DNA of 64,000 nucleotides. It comes from Parolsenella massiliensis. Lineage in GTDB: Bacteria > Actinomycetota > Coriobacteriia > Coriobacteriales > Atopobiaceae. The stretch spans positions 657,111-721,110 of the forward strand of contig NZ_LT671675.1 of the NCBI RefSeq assembly GCF_900143685.1. Reading direction: 5' to 3'. Under the pieces are notes generated by a model. It did not search any database. It saw only the letters and a program-made list of their open reading frames with translations, and had not been told where the DNA came from. Below, one piece after another: positions 28,834 to 36,637 of the stretch; the first letter of the stretch is position 1, and every line of letters begins with the position of its first letter. A program made the translations under genes and the position numbers.

Positions 28834-28852
28834 GACACGGCCTACCCGTGTC
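28834..28852 (+). promoter_or_regulatory. Hairpin covering the recG start codon
   Basis: GACACGG (28834-28840) and CCGTGTC (28846-28852) form a perfect 7-bp stem with a CCTAC loop. The downstream arm contains the GTG at 28848 assigned as the recG start, so the stem would hide the initiation codon unless ribosomes arriving from the upstream gene melt it. Confidence 0.45.
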
Positions 28853-31055
28853 CGAGGTGAGCGGAGCCGCCCGCGGCGGCACCCTTCCAAACATAGGCGA
28901 GGCGTCCGTGCGCCTCGCGCGCACGCAGGCGTGGGACGGCGATGTCTCGCGCCTGCGCTTTGCTCGCGGCGCGCGTGCCGAGGCCCTGGAGCGTCTAGGG
29001 GTCTCCACCGTCCGAGACGCGCTGCAGCACGTTCCTCATCGCTACCTCGACTTCACGCGCATCACGCCCGTGGCGGGCGCCGACGTGGGCGCCGAGGCCA
29101 CGGTCGTGGGTGCCGTGGACAAGGTGACGCTCAAGCGCCCCCGCCCGCGCCTGCAGATCGTGGAGGTGGCGCTCGTGGACGCCACGGGCGTGCTCATGTG
29201 CGCCTTCTTCAAGCAGCCCTGGCTTGCCGAGCAGATCCACGTGGGGGACACGCTCGCGGTGTCTGGCAAGGTGACGTTTGCCTACGGCTTCAAGCAGATG
29301 ACGCCGCAGTTCCACGAGGTCGTCGCCAAGGCGGGGGAGAGCAACGCCGTGTCCGCCTCCTTTGCGCGCATGCTGCCCGTGCACGGCGTCACCGAGGGCC
29401 TGAGCCCCGCGTGGATGCGACGCATCGAGAGTGCCGCCCTTGCGGACTATGGTGACGCCTGCGACTTCATGCCCGCCTCGCTCGTGGCCTCTCGCGCCCT
29501 CATGACCGAGGCCCGGGCGCTGCGAGAGGCGCACTTCCCAAGCTCGCGCCCGGCTGCCGAGCGCGCCCGCCGACGCCTTGCCTATGACGAGCTGCTCTGC
29601 CTGCAGGTGGCGCTTCTCGCACGCCGTGCCATCGAGCTTGCCGACGTGAGGCCCCACGAGCACGTCGTGGATGGCCCGCATATGGCGGCCCTTCTGAAGG
29701 CGCTGCCCTTCTCGCTCACGGACGAGCAGCGCCAGGCCGCAGACGAGATTCTTGCGGACATGGCGGCGCCCTGTCCCATGAACCGGCTGCTTCTGGGTGA
29801 CGTCGGCACGGGAAAGACGGCGGTGGCGGCCGTGGCGCTCGCCGCCGTCGCAGACTCGCTCACCCAGGCCGCCGTCATGGCGCCCACCTCCGTGCTCGCT
29901 CGCCAGTACGCCGAGAAGCTCGGTCCCGTGCTCGAGCGCGCCGGCGTCGCCTGGGCGCTCGTCACGGGCGCCACGCCGGCGCCCGAGCGCGCGGCCACCG
30001 CGGATGCCCTGGCGTCGGGCGAGCTCTCCGTCCTGTTTGGCACCACGGCGGTTCTCGGCGATGACCTCGTGTTTCATGACCTGTCGCTCGTCGTGGTGGA
30101 CGAGCAACATCGCTTTGGCGTGGGACAGCGGGCACGGCTTCGCTCCAAGGGCACCGCTCCTGACCAGCTCACGATGACGGCGACGCCTATACCGCGCACG
30201 CTGGCGCTGTCCGTCTACGGTGACCTCTCGTGCTCGCGCATCTCCAAGCGTCCGCACGCCGGCGCGGGCGTCACCACGAAGGTCATCACGCCCGAGAACG
30301 CAGACCTTGCGCACACCGCCATCGCCGAGGCCGTGGCGGCGGGGCATCAGGCCTACGTGATCTGCCCGCTCGTGGACGATGCGGACGACGGCGAGACGCT
30401 CGACGACGTCCCGGCCGCCGAGCTTGCTCAGACGAGCGTCCGTCCGCACTCGGCCCAGGCCGTCTACGAGCGCCTTCGCGACCGCATCTTCAAGGACGTG
30501 CGCGTGGGGCTCGTGACGGGCCGCATGAGCGCCGCCGAGAAGGACGAGGTCATGGCCGCCTTCAGGGCGGGCGAGGTCAAGGTGCTCGTCTCGACCACGG
30601 TCGTGGAGGTGGGCGTCGACGTGTCCAACGCCACGGTCATGATGGTGTGGGATGCCGACCGCTTTGGCCTGGCCACGCTCCATCAGCTTCGCGGCCGCGT
30701 GGGCCGAGGCGAGACGGCTGGCACGGTGTTTCTCGTGAGCGCTGCGCGTGGCACGAGCCCGGCGCGCAAGCGGCTGCGCGCGCTCGAGAAGACGAGTGAC
30801 GGCTTTGCGCTGGCCGAGATGGACCTGCGCCTTCGCCACGAGGGCGAGGTGCTGGGATACCGCCAGAGCGGTGGCGTGATGCTGCGGCTCGTTGACATGA
30901 TCGCCGACGCCGACCTCGTGTCGTTTGCCCACGAGGACGCCGAGGCGCTCGTGGGGGCGGACCCCTCGCTCGCGGATGCGCGGCACGTGCCGCTCGCGCA
31001 CGAGGTGGTAAGAAGGTTCGGCGCATACTTCAAGGGAGAGAGGGGAGACCGATGA
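28848..31055 (+). CDS. recG: ATP-dependent DNA helicase RecG
   Basis: A 735-residue RecG, the helicase that regresses stalled replication forks and processes branched DNA. An N-terminal wedge/OB region (PHRYLDFTRI) precedes the helicase core: Walker A GDVGTGKT at 317-324, DEQH box at 418-421 (VVDEQHRFGVGQR), TATPIPRTLA, and QLRGRVGRGE with the C-terminal RecG region. The GTG start at 28848 has no good ribosome site and sits inside a hairpin, so it may rely on coupling with the upstream gene, whose stop is 15 nt away. It overlaps rsmD by 4 nt (ATGA). Confidence 0.93.
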   Translation: MSEVSGAARGGTLPNIGEASVRLARTQAWDGDVSRLRFARGARAEALERLGVSTVRDALQHVPHRYLDFTRITPVAGADVGAEATVVGAVDKVTLKRPRPRLQIVEVALVDATGVLMCAFFKQPWLAEQIHVGDTLAVSGKVTFAYGFKQMTPQFHEVVAKAGESNAVSASFARMLPVHGVTEGLSPAWMRRIESAALADYGDACDFMPASLVASRALMTEARALREAHFPSSRPAAERARRRLAYDELLCLQVALLARRAIELADVRPHEHVVDGPHMAALLKALPFSLTDEQRQAADEILADMAAPCPMNRLLLGDVGTGKTAVAAVALAAVADSLTQAAVMAPTSVLARQYAEKLGPVLERAGVAWALVTGATPAPERAATADALASGELSVLFGTTAVLGDDLVFHDLSLVVVDEQHRFGVGQRARLRSKGTAPDQLTMTATPIPRTLALSVYGDLSCSRISKRPHAGAGVTTKVITPENADLAHTAIAEAVAAGHQAYVICPLVDDADDGETLDDVPAAELAQTSVRPHSAQAVYERLRDRIFKDVRVGLVTGRMSAAEKDEVMAAFRAGEVKVLVSTTVVEVGVDVSNATVMMVWDADRFGLATLHQLRGRVGRGETAGTVFLVSAARGTSPARKRLRALEKTSDGFALAEMDLRLRHEGEVLGYRQSGGVMLRLVDMIADADLVSFAHEDAEALVGADPSLADARHVPLAHEVVRRFGAYFKGERGDR

Positions 31056-31627
31056 GAATCGTAGGCGGGGAGTGGAAGGGCCACCCCATCGAGGCGCCCG
31101 AGGGTCGCGACGTCACGAGGCCCACGACGGACCGCGTGCGCGAGGCTGTCTCGTCCATGCTGCTGTCCGCCCGAGGCCTCTCGCTTGACGGTGCGAGCGT
31201 GCTCGATGCCTTCGCGGGATCGGGTGCGCTGGGCCTGGAGCTTCTGAGCCGCGGTGCCGCGCACGCCACGTTCGTGGACCTCGACCGCGGCGCCTGCGCC
31301 CGCGTGCGTCGCAACGCCGCTGCCCTGGGGGCTGCGGGCTCGCGCGTCTCGGTCACGCGTGGCGACGTCTGCCGCCTGGCGGCTGCGGGCTCGCTTGCGG
31401 GCGCCCCGTTCGACATCGTCGTTCTCGACCCGCCGTACGCCACCGACGTCGCCGTTGTGGCAGGCCTCGTCGAGGCGCTCGCCGCGGGCGGGCTTCTCGC
31501 ACCGGACGCGCTCGTGCTCTACGAGCGCAGCGCCAGCAGGCCCACGATCGAGTCGGCCGGGTTTGAGGCGCTCAAGCAGAAGCGCTATGGTCAGACGGCC
31601 GTCGATCTTCTCGGCAGGACGGAGTAG
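31052..31627 (+). CDS. rsmD: 16S rRNA (guanine(966)-N2)-methyltransferase RsmD
   Basis: A 191-residue SAM-dependent methyltransferase. MRIVGGEWKG at the N-terminus, VLDAFAGSGALGLELLSRGA for SAM binding and the catalytic VLDPPY are the RsmD signatures. It methylates G966 of 16S rRNA. It overlaps recG by ATGA and is followed after 3 nt by coaD, the usual rsmD-coaD pair. Confidence 0.92.
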   Translation: MRIVGGEWKGHPIEAPEGRDVTRPTTDRVREAVSSMLLSARGLSLDGASVLDAFAGSGALGLELLSRGAAHATFVDLDRGACARVRRNAAALGAAGSRVSVTRGDVCRLAAAGSLAGAPFDIVVLDPPYATDVAVVAGLVEALAAGGLLAPDALVLYERSASRPTIESAGFEALKQKRYGQTAVDLLGRTE

Positions 31628-31630
31628 GGC

Positions 31631-32152
31631 ATGGAGGGCGTTGTGGAGCACGCAGGTCTTATCGAGCACGTCGTGGTGCCGGGCACGTTCGATCCCATCA
31701 CGTACGGGCACATCGACGTGGTGAGGCGCGCGCGGCGCATCGCCGGCCGCGTCACCGTTGCCGTGGCGGCGAGCCTGGGCAAGAACGGGACGGGTCCCGT
31801 GCTCACGCTTGACGAGCGCGTCGAGCTCGCGCGCCAGGCCTTGGCGGACGAGGGCGTGAGCGAGGGCGTGGACGTCCGTCCGCTCACCGGCCTTCTCGTG
31901 GACTTCTGCCACGAGGTGGGGGCGGGCGCGGTCGTGAAGGGCCTGCGCGCCATGACCGACTTCGAGTACGAGCTGCAGCAGGCCGACCTCAACTTCCGCC
32001 TGGCCCCAGACGTCGAGAGCATCTTCGTGATGAGCAACCCCGCCTACGGCTACGTCTCGAGCTCCATCGTGCGCGAGCTCGCCGGGCTGGGCGCCGATGT
32101 CTCCATGCTCGTGCCCCCCTGCGTCGTCAGGAAGCTGCAGGAGCACTTCTAG
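31631..32152 (+). CDS. coaD: Phosphopantetheine adenylyltransferase
   Basis: A 173-residue CoaD, which makes dephospho-CoA from 4'-phosphopantetheine and ATP. The nucleotidyltransferase motif GTFDPITYGH (T/HxGH form) and the C-terminal YVSSSIVREL loop are clear, with KGLRAMTDFEYE between. Slightly longer than usual owing to a 12-residue N-terminal lead. Last gene of the block; a 25-bp inverted repeat follows. Confidence 0.93.
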   Translation: MEGVVEHAGLIEHVVVPGTFDPITYGHIDVVRRARRIAGRVTVAVAASLGKNGTGPVLTLDERVELARQALADEGVSEGVDVRPLTGLLVDFCHEVGAGAVVKGLRAMTDFEYELQQADLNFRLAPDVESIFVMSNPAYGYVSSSIVRELAGLGADVSMLVPPCVVRKLQEHF

Positions 32153-32176
32153 GCATCGCGCCTTTCCCGCATTCGT

Positions 32177-32248
32177 CGTGAGCGCTGCAAATCGGTCACT
32201 AATCGGCCCCCCCCGGGCTCCTATAGTGACCGATTTGCAGCGCTCACG
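32177..32248. repeat. Perfect 25-bp inverted repeat after coaD
   Basis: The left arm 32177-32201 and right arm 32224-32248 match perfectly over 25 bp (left arm begins CGTGAGCGCTGCAAATCGG), with a 22-nt loop holding a run of eight C. It lies between coaD and the MarR promoter. It could terminate the coaD transcript, but the perfect match and lack of a T-run suggest a mobile or REP-type element. It is unlike the GGGGACG family. Confidence 0.75.
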
Positions 32249-32259
32249 CCCATTCGTGC

Positions 32260-32288
32260 TTGTGATTCGTACGAGAACGGACTATCAT
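32260..32288 (+). promoter_or_regulatory. Promoter of the marR-ABC operon
   Basis: TTGTGA (32260-32265), 17-nt spacer, TATCAT (32283-32288). Initiation near 32295 would leave a leader of only ~17 nt to ATG 32312, or ~32 nt to GTG 32327. Confidence 0.55.
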
Positions 32289-32311
32289 GGCGAACGTTCG
32301 TCTGAATTCGG

Positions 32312-32821
32312 ATGATTTGGAGTTCCGTGGAGACACCCAAACCCATCTCGCGCGATGCCGACGGCCTGCTCTCGCTCGACGTGTGGAACCGCAGCCTCGA
32401 CAGGCTGTATCGCAAGTCCGACCAGCTCTACCACGACATCGCGCTTGACTGCGGTATCTCGGAGACCGGCTACTGGCTGATGTATGCCATCTACGTGCAC
32501 GATGGCGCCGTGTCTGTGCGCGACGTCGCCGAGGAGTGCTGCTACCCCAAGCAGACGATCAGCTCGGCGCTGCGCATGCTCGAGGGTCGGGGCCTTGTCG
32601 AGACCTCGTTTCTCGAGGGCAGCCGCAAGGCCAAGCGCGTCTCGTTCACACAGGCGGGCCGTGCGTTCGTGGCCGAGAAGATCGTGCCGGCGAGCCGCGC
32701 CGAGCGTCGCGCGTTCAACGTGCTCACGCAGGGGGAGCAGACGGAGATGCTCAGGCTCGTCGACAAGTACGTCGCGGCCATCCAGGAACAGATCGATGCC
32801 ATGAGGGGAGTTGCCAAGTGA
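32312..32821 (+). CDS. MarR family transcriptional regulator
   Basis: A 169-residue winged-helix regulator. The recognition region is VSVRDVAEECCYPKQTISSA, followed by RMLEGRGLVE and the wing RKAKRVSFTQAG. The adjacent cysteine pair (ECCYP) could sense oxidants. The start is ambiguous: ATG 32312 has no ribosome site, while GTG 32327 follows GGAG by 4 nt. Its stop overlaps the GTG start of the first ABC gene (GTGA). MarR-ABC-ABC operons usually encode drug exporters repressed by the MarR protein. Confidence 0.85.
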   Translation: MIWSSVETPKPISRDADGLLSLDVWNRSLDRLYRKSDQLYHDIALDCGISETGYWLMYAIYVHDGAVSVRDVAEECCYPKQTISSALRMLEGRGLVETSFLEGSRKAKRVSFTQAGRAFVAEKIVPASRAERRAFNVLTQGEQTEMLRLVDKYVAAIQEQIDAMRGVAK

Positions 32822-34623
32822 GTGAGACCACCATCGAGCATGAGCTGAGGCGCGAGGCCAAGGAGCGCCACGGCCGTCCCACCCGCCCGTCGCTTTCGCT
32901 GCTCGCAAGTCTCGTGGCGCCCTATCGTGGCCTGGCGGTGGCAACGCTCGTTGCCATGCTGTTCGACCTGTCGGGCATGCTGCTCATCCCCACGCAGCTC
33001 TCGGCCATGATCAACACGGCCGTGACCACGCAGGACGCAAGCGAGTTTCTCGTCCATGGCGCCCTCATGCTGGCGGCCGCGCTCGCGGGATCGGCCGGCT
33101 ACATCACCTCGACGTGGCTCGCGTCTCGCCTGTGCGCCAATGTGGGCCGAGACCTGCGCATGCGCGTCTACCGCGCCTCGCTTTCCTTCTCGACCACGGA
33201 CTTCAACCGATTTGGCACCGGCTCCATGATCACGCGCACGCTCTCGGATGCGAACGTGGTCCAGCAGACGCTGCTCATGACCATCCTCATGATCTTCCCC
33301 GTGCCCATCATGTGTGCCATCTCGGTGGGGCTGACGTTTGCCACGGACTTCGTCATGGGCTGGGTGCTGCTTGCCGTGACGCTCGTGACGCTTGCCATCT
33401 CGCTCGTGGCCATTCGCGGCACGGCGCCGGTGTTCACGCGCCTGCAGGGCTTCATCGACGCGATGAACGCGCGCCTGCGCGAGGCCATCACTGGCGTGCG
33501 CGTCGTTCGCGCCTTTGGTCGCGAGCGGCTGACGCGCGAGCGGCTCGACGAGACGTTCGATGCGTACGCGAGAAACGCCATCCGCGTGAACTACGTGTTC
33601 GCCACGACCGACCTCATGACGTTCTTCATCATGAACGGCGTGGAGTCGCTCATCATGTGGCTCGGCGCGGACCGCGTGGGGGCGCACGCCATGCAGATCG
33701 GCTCCATCTCGGCCCTCATCGAGTACGCCATGCTCATCCTGTTCTTCATGATGATGGCGCAGTTCGCGATGCTGTCCGTGCCGCGCGCCCTGGCGTGCCT
33801 CGACCGCGCGGTCGAGGTGCTCGAGGTCTCGCCCCAGATCCGTGACGCCGAGGAGTGCAAGGAGCCGGCCATGGTGGGCGAGGAGGTCGCGCGCTTCGAC
33901 CATGCGTCGCTTCGCTACGCGGACGCCGATGAGGACACCCTGCGAGACCTCGACTTCTCCATCCGCCGCGGGCAGGTGTGCGCCATCATCGGCAACACCG
34001 GCTCGGGCAAGTCCACCGTGGCAAAGATGTTGCTTCGCTTCTGCGACGCCACGGAGGGCTCCCTGCGCTTTGGCGGCGTCGACGTGCGCGAGATTACCCA
34101 GGAGACGCTGCGCTCCCACATCGCCTACGTGCCGCAGAAGGCGTGGCTGTTCAGCGGCACGATCGCCGAGAACCTCCGTCACGGGCGCGCGGATGCCACC
34201 GACGAGGAGCTGTGGCACGCGCTTGACGTGGCCCAGGCGAGCTTCGTGCGCGAGCTTCCCGACGGCCTCGGCTCCCGCGTGGCCCAGGGCGGCACGAACT
34301 TCTCGGGAGGGCAGAGGCAGCGCCTCGCCATCGCCCGAGCGCTCGTGCGCCGGGCGGACCTGTACGTGTTCGACGACTCGTTCTCAGCGCTCGACTTCAA
34401 GACCGACGCGGCGCTTCGTCACGCGCTCGCGTCCGAGCTGGCGGGCGCGGCCACGCTCATCATCGCCCAGCGCGTGAGCACGATTCACGACGCCAACCAG
34501 ATCGTGGTGCTCAAGGACGGGCGCATCGTGGGGCTTGGCACCCATGACGCGCTCATGCAGACGTGCGAAACGTACCGCGCCATCGCCCAGTCCCAGGCAA
34601 GGAAGGAGGACATCCGTGGCTAA
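32818..34623 (+). CDS. ABC transporter ATP-binding protein/permease, degenerate-site subunit
   Basis: A 601-residue half-transporter: six hydrophobic helices (to ~residue 310), then an ATPase domain with Walker A GNTGSGKST (392-400), Q-loop region VPQKAWLF, intact signature SGGQ (496-499) and Walker B VFDD, where Asp520 stands in for the catalytic Glu. This is the mark of the subunit that builds the degenerate ATP site in heterodimeric exporters such as TM287/288. Starts with GTG overlapping the marR stop, and its end overlaps the next ABC gene by 8 nt. Confidence 0.9.
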   Translation: MSETTIEHELRREAKERHGRPTRPSLSLLASLVAPYRGLAVATLVAMLFDLSGMLLIPTQLSAMINTAVTTQDASEFLVHGALMLAAALAGSAGYITSTWLASRLCANVGRDLRMRVYRASLSFSTTDFNRFGTGSMITRTLSDANVVQQTLLMTILMIFPVPIMCAISVGLTFATDFVMGWVLLAVTLVTLAISLVAIRGTAPVFTRLQGFIDAMNARLREAITGVRVVRAFGRERLTRERLDETFDAYARNAIRVNYVFATTDLMTFFIMNGVESLIMWLGADRVGAHAMQIGSISALIEYAMLILFFMMMAQFAMLSVPRALACLDRAVEVLEVSPQIRDAEECKEPAMVGEEVARFDHASLRYADADEDTLRDLDFSIRRGQVCAIIGNTGSGKSTVAKMLLRFCDATEGSLRFGGVDVREITQETLRSHIAYVPQKAWLFSGTIAENLRHGRADATDEELWHALDVAQASFVRELPDGLGSRVAQGGTNFSGGQRQRLAIARALVRRADLYVFDDSFSALDFKTDAALRHALASELAGAATLIIAQRVSTIHDANQIVVLKDGRIVGLGTHDALMQTCETYRAIAQSQARKEDIRG

Positions 34624-36448
34624 CGACAACGAGGAGCTCGAGTACCAGGCGCCCGAGCCCGAGGAGGAGCTCGAGGTGCCCGAGAACGCGCTTGCGACCG
34701 TGCATCGCCTGTGGGAGGCCATGGCCGGCCTTCGCTGGCGCATCGTGGCGTGCGCCGTGTCCGCCGTGCTCTACGTGGTGGCCACGCTTGCCGCGGTGGG
34801 CTTCAGCGCAAGCGTCGTCGACATGCTGTGGGACAAGATCCAGGCGAGCTTCTCGGCCGGCGAGCCGTTCACGCTTACGCTCGAGAACGGCGGCCTTCGC
34901 GTGCTGACGTTTCTTGGCATCTGGACGGCCGCGTGGGTGTTCTACTCGTTCAACGACATCGTCATGGCGAGCTTTGCCGAGCGCCTGAACCTGAGCCTGC
35001 GCGAGAAGATCTCGGCGAAGCTCTCGCGCCTGCCGCTGTCCTACTTCGACGCACACCAGCCCGGCGACACTATCAGCCGTGCCACGAACGACCTCGACAA
35101 GCTCTCCGAGGTCCTGCAGCGCGGCGTGTTGCAGCTGCTCACGAGCGTCATGACCGTGGCGGGCGCCGTGCTCGTCATGCTCACGGTGGACGTGCGCCTC
35201 ACCTGCATCTTCCTGGCGTTCGCGGCGGTGGCGCTCGTGGTGACGAAGCTGTTCGCCAGCCGCACGATCAAGGTGGCCGCCGCCCGGCAGGCATCGCTCG
35301 GCACGCTCACGGGACGCATCGAGGAGGCCTACAGCGGGCGCACCGTCATCAAGGCGTTCGGCCGCGACGAGGCGAGCGCCGTCGAGATTGAGCAGGCGGC
35401 ACAACGCCTTGCTGCCACGTCGGCCTCGTCTGACTTCCTCACGAACGCCGTGGGGCCGGCCATCCGCTTCGTCATGCGCCTGTGCCAGGTCACGATCGCG
35501 GTGCTCGCGGGCCAGATGCTCATCGCCGGCCAGCTGTCCGTGGGCGTGTTCCAGGCCTTCTTCCAGTACGTCACCTCTGCCTCTGAGCCGCTCACGCAGC
35601 TGGGCCTCACGGTGAACATGCTGCAGGGCGCGCTTGCCGCCGCCGAGCGCGTGTTCCGCCTGCTTGATGAGGACGAGGTGGAGCCAGACCCGACCTGTCC
35701 GCTGGCACTCGTGGAGCCCGTGCGTGGTCGCGTGGCCTTCGAGCACGTGCGCTTTGGCTACAGCGCCGACAAGCCCCTCATGCGCGACGTGTCTCTCGTG
35801 GCCGAGCCTGGCCAGAAGGTGGCCATCGTGGGCGCCACGGGCGCGGGCAAGACGACGCTCATCAACCTGCTCATGCGCTTCTACGAGGTGGACGGCGGCC
35901 GCATCACGCTCGATGGCGTCGACACCCGGCAGATGCGCGCGGCAGACCTGCGTCGCGAGTTTGGCATGGTGTTGCAGGACGCATGGCTGTTCGAGGGCAC
36001 GATTGCCGACAACATCGCCTACGGCCGCGCGGACGCCACGCGCGAGGAGGTCGTCGCGGCCGCCAAGGCGGCGCACGTGGACTACTTCATCCGCACGCTG
36101 CCGCAGGGCTACGACACCGTGCTCGCCAACGACGCGGAGGCGGTGAGTGCGGGCCAGCGCCAGCTGCTCACGATCGCGCGCGCCATGCTGTGCGACCCGG
36201 CCATCCTCATCCTGGACGAGGCCACCTCGAGCGTGGACACGCGCACGGAGCAGGCCATCGTGCACGCCATGGAGACGCTCATGAGCGGGCGCACGAGCTT
36301 CGTCATCGCGCACCGCCTGTCCACGATCGTGGACGCCGACCTCATCCTGGTCATGGACCACGGCACCATCGTGGAGCAGGGCACCCACGACGAGCTCATG
36401 GCCGCCGGCGGCGCCTACGCCGACCTCTACCTCAGCCAGTTCGCCTAG
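34616..36448 (+). CDS. ABC transporter ATP-binding protein/permease, consensus-Walker B subunit
   Basis: A 610-residue half-transporter: an acidic N-terminal tail (~30 residues rich in Glu), six hydrophobic helices, then an ATPase domain with Walker A GATGAGKTT (406-414), signature altered to SAGQ (511-514) and intact Walker B LDEA (Asp534, Glu535). Together with the upstream partner (Asp for Glu, intact SGGQ) this gives one competent and one degenerate ATP site. GTG start at 34616 behind AAGGAGGA. A probable drug or lipid exporter. Confidence 0.9.
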   Translation: MANDNEELEYQAPEPEEELEVPENALATVHRLWEAMAGLRWRIVACAVSAVLYVVATLAAVGFSASVVDMLWDKIQASFSAGEPFTLTLENGGLRVLTFLGIWTAAWVFYSFNDIVMASFAERLNLSLREKISAKLSRLPLSYFDAHQPGDTISRATNDLDKLSEVLQRGVLQLLTSVMTVAGAVLVMLTVDVRLTCIFLAFAAVALVVTKLFASRTIKVAAARQASLGTLTGRIEEAYSGRTVIKAFGRDEASAVEIEQAAQRLAATSASSDFLTNAVGPAIRFVMRLCQVTIAVLAGQMLIAGQLSVGVFQAFFQYVTSASEPLTQLGLTVNMLQGALAAAERVFRLLDEDEVEPDPTCPLALVEPVRGRVAFEHVRFGYSADKPLMRDVSLVAEPGQKVAIVGATGAGKTTLINLLMRFYEVDGGRITLDGVDTRQMRAADLRREFGMVLQDAWLFEGTIADNIAYGRADATREEVVAAAKAAHVDYFIRTLPQGYDTVLANDAEAVSAGQRQLLTIARAMLCDPAILILDEATSSVDTRTEQAIVHAMETLMSGRTSFVIAHRLSTIVDADLILVMDHGTIVEQGTHDELMAAGGAYADLYLSQFA

Positions 36449-36464
36449 CCGAATCAAAGCCAAA

Positions 36465-36600
36465 GGGGACGGGTACAAGTGGTCGCAAAACTAACAAATC
36501 GTTGTTGGTTCTGATGCCAAGCGAACCCGTCCCCAGTGGCATGACAGAGGGACCCGTCCCCAATGGCATGACAGAGGGACCCGTCCCCAATGGCATAGTG
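36465..36600. repeat. GGGGACG-family cluster with 27-bp tandem repeats (copy 6)
   Basis: GGGGACGGG at 36465-36473 faces three same-direction complement copies. From 36526, 36553 and 36580 the unit CCCGTCCCCA(A/G)TGGCAT repeats with a 27-bp period (GACAGAGGGA as linker). The third copy is partial. A short AT-rich segment (ACTAACAAATCGTTGTTGG, itself partly palindromic) separates the opposing copies. It fills the 189-bp gap between the ABC operon and the dipeptidase gene. Confidence 0.75.
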
Positions 36601-36637
36601 CTACCCTCGACTGCGGACCCAATCGCAAGGAGGCAAC

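Noticed and set aside
36465-36600. CRISPR array at the 27-bp repeats
   Set aside because: The repeats are directly abutting with no unique spacers, and no cas gene is present.
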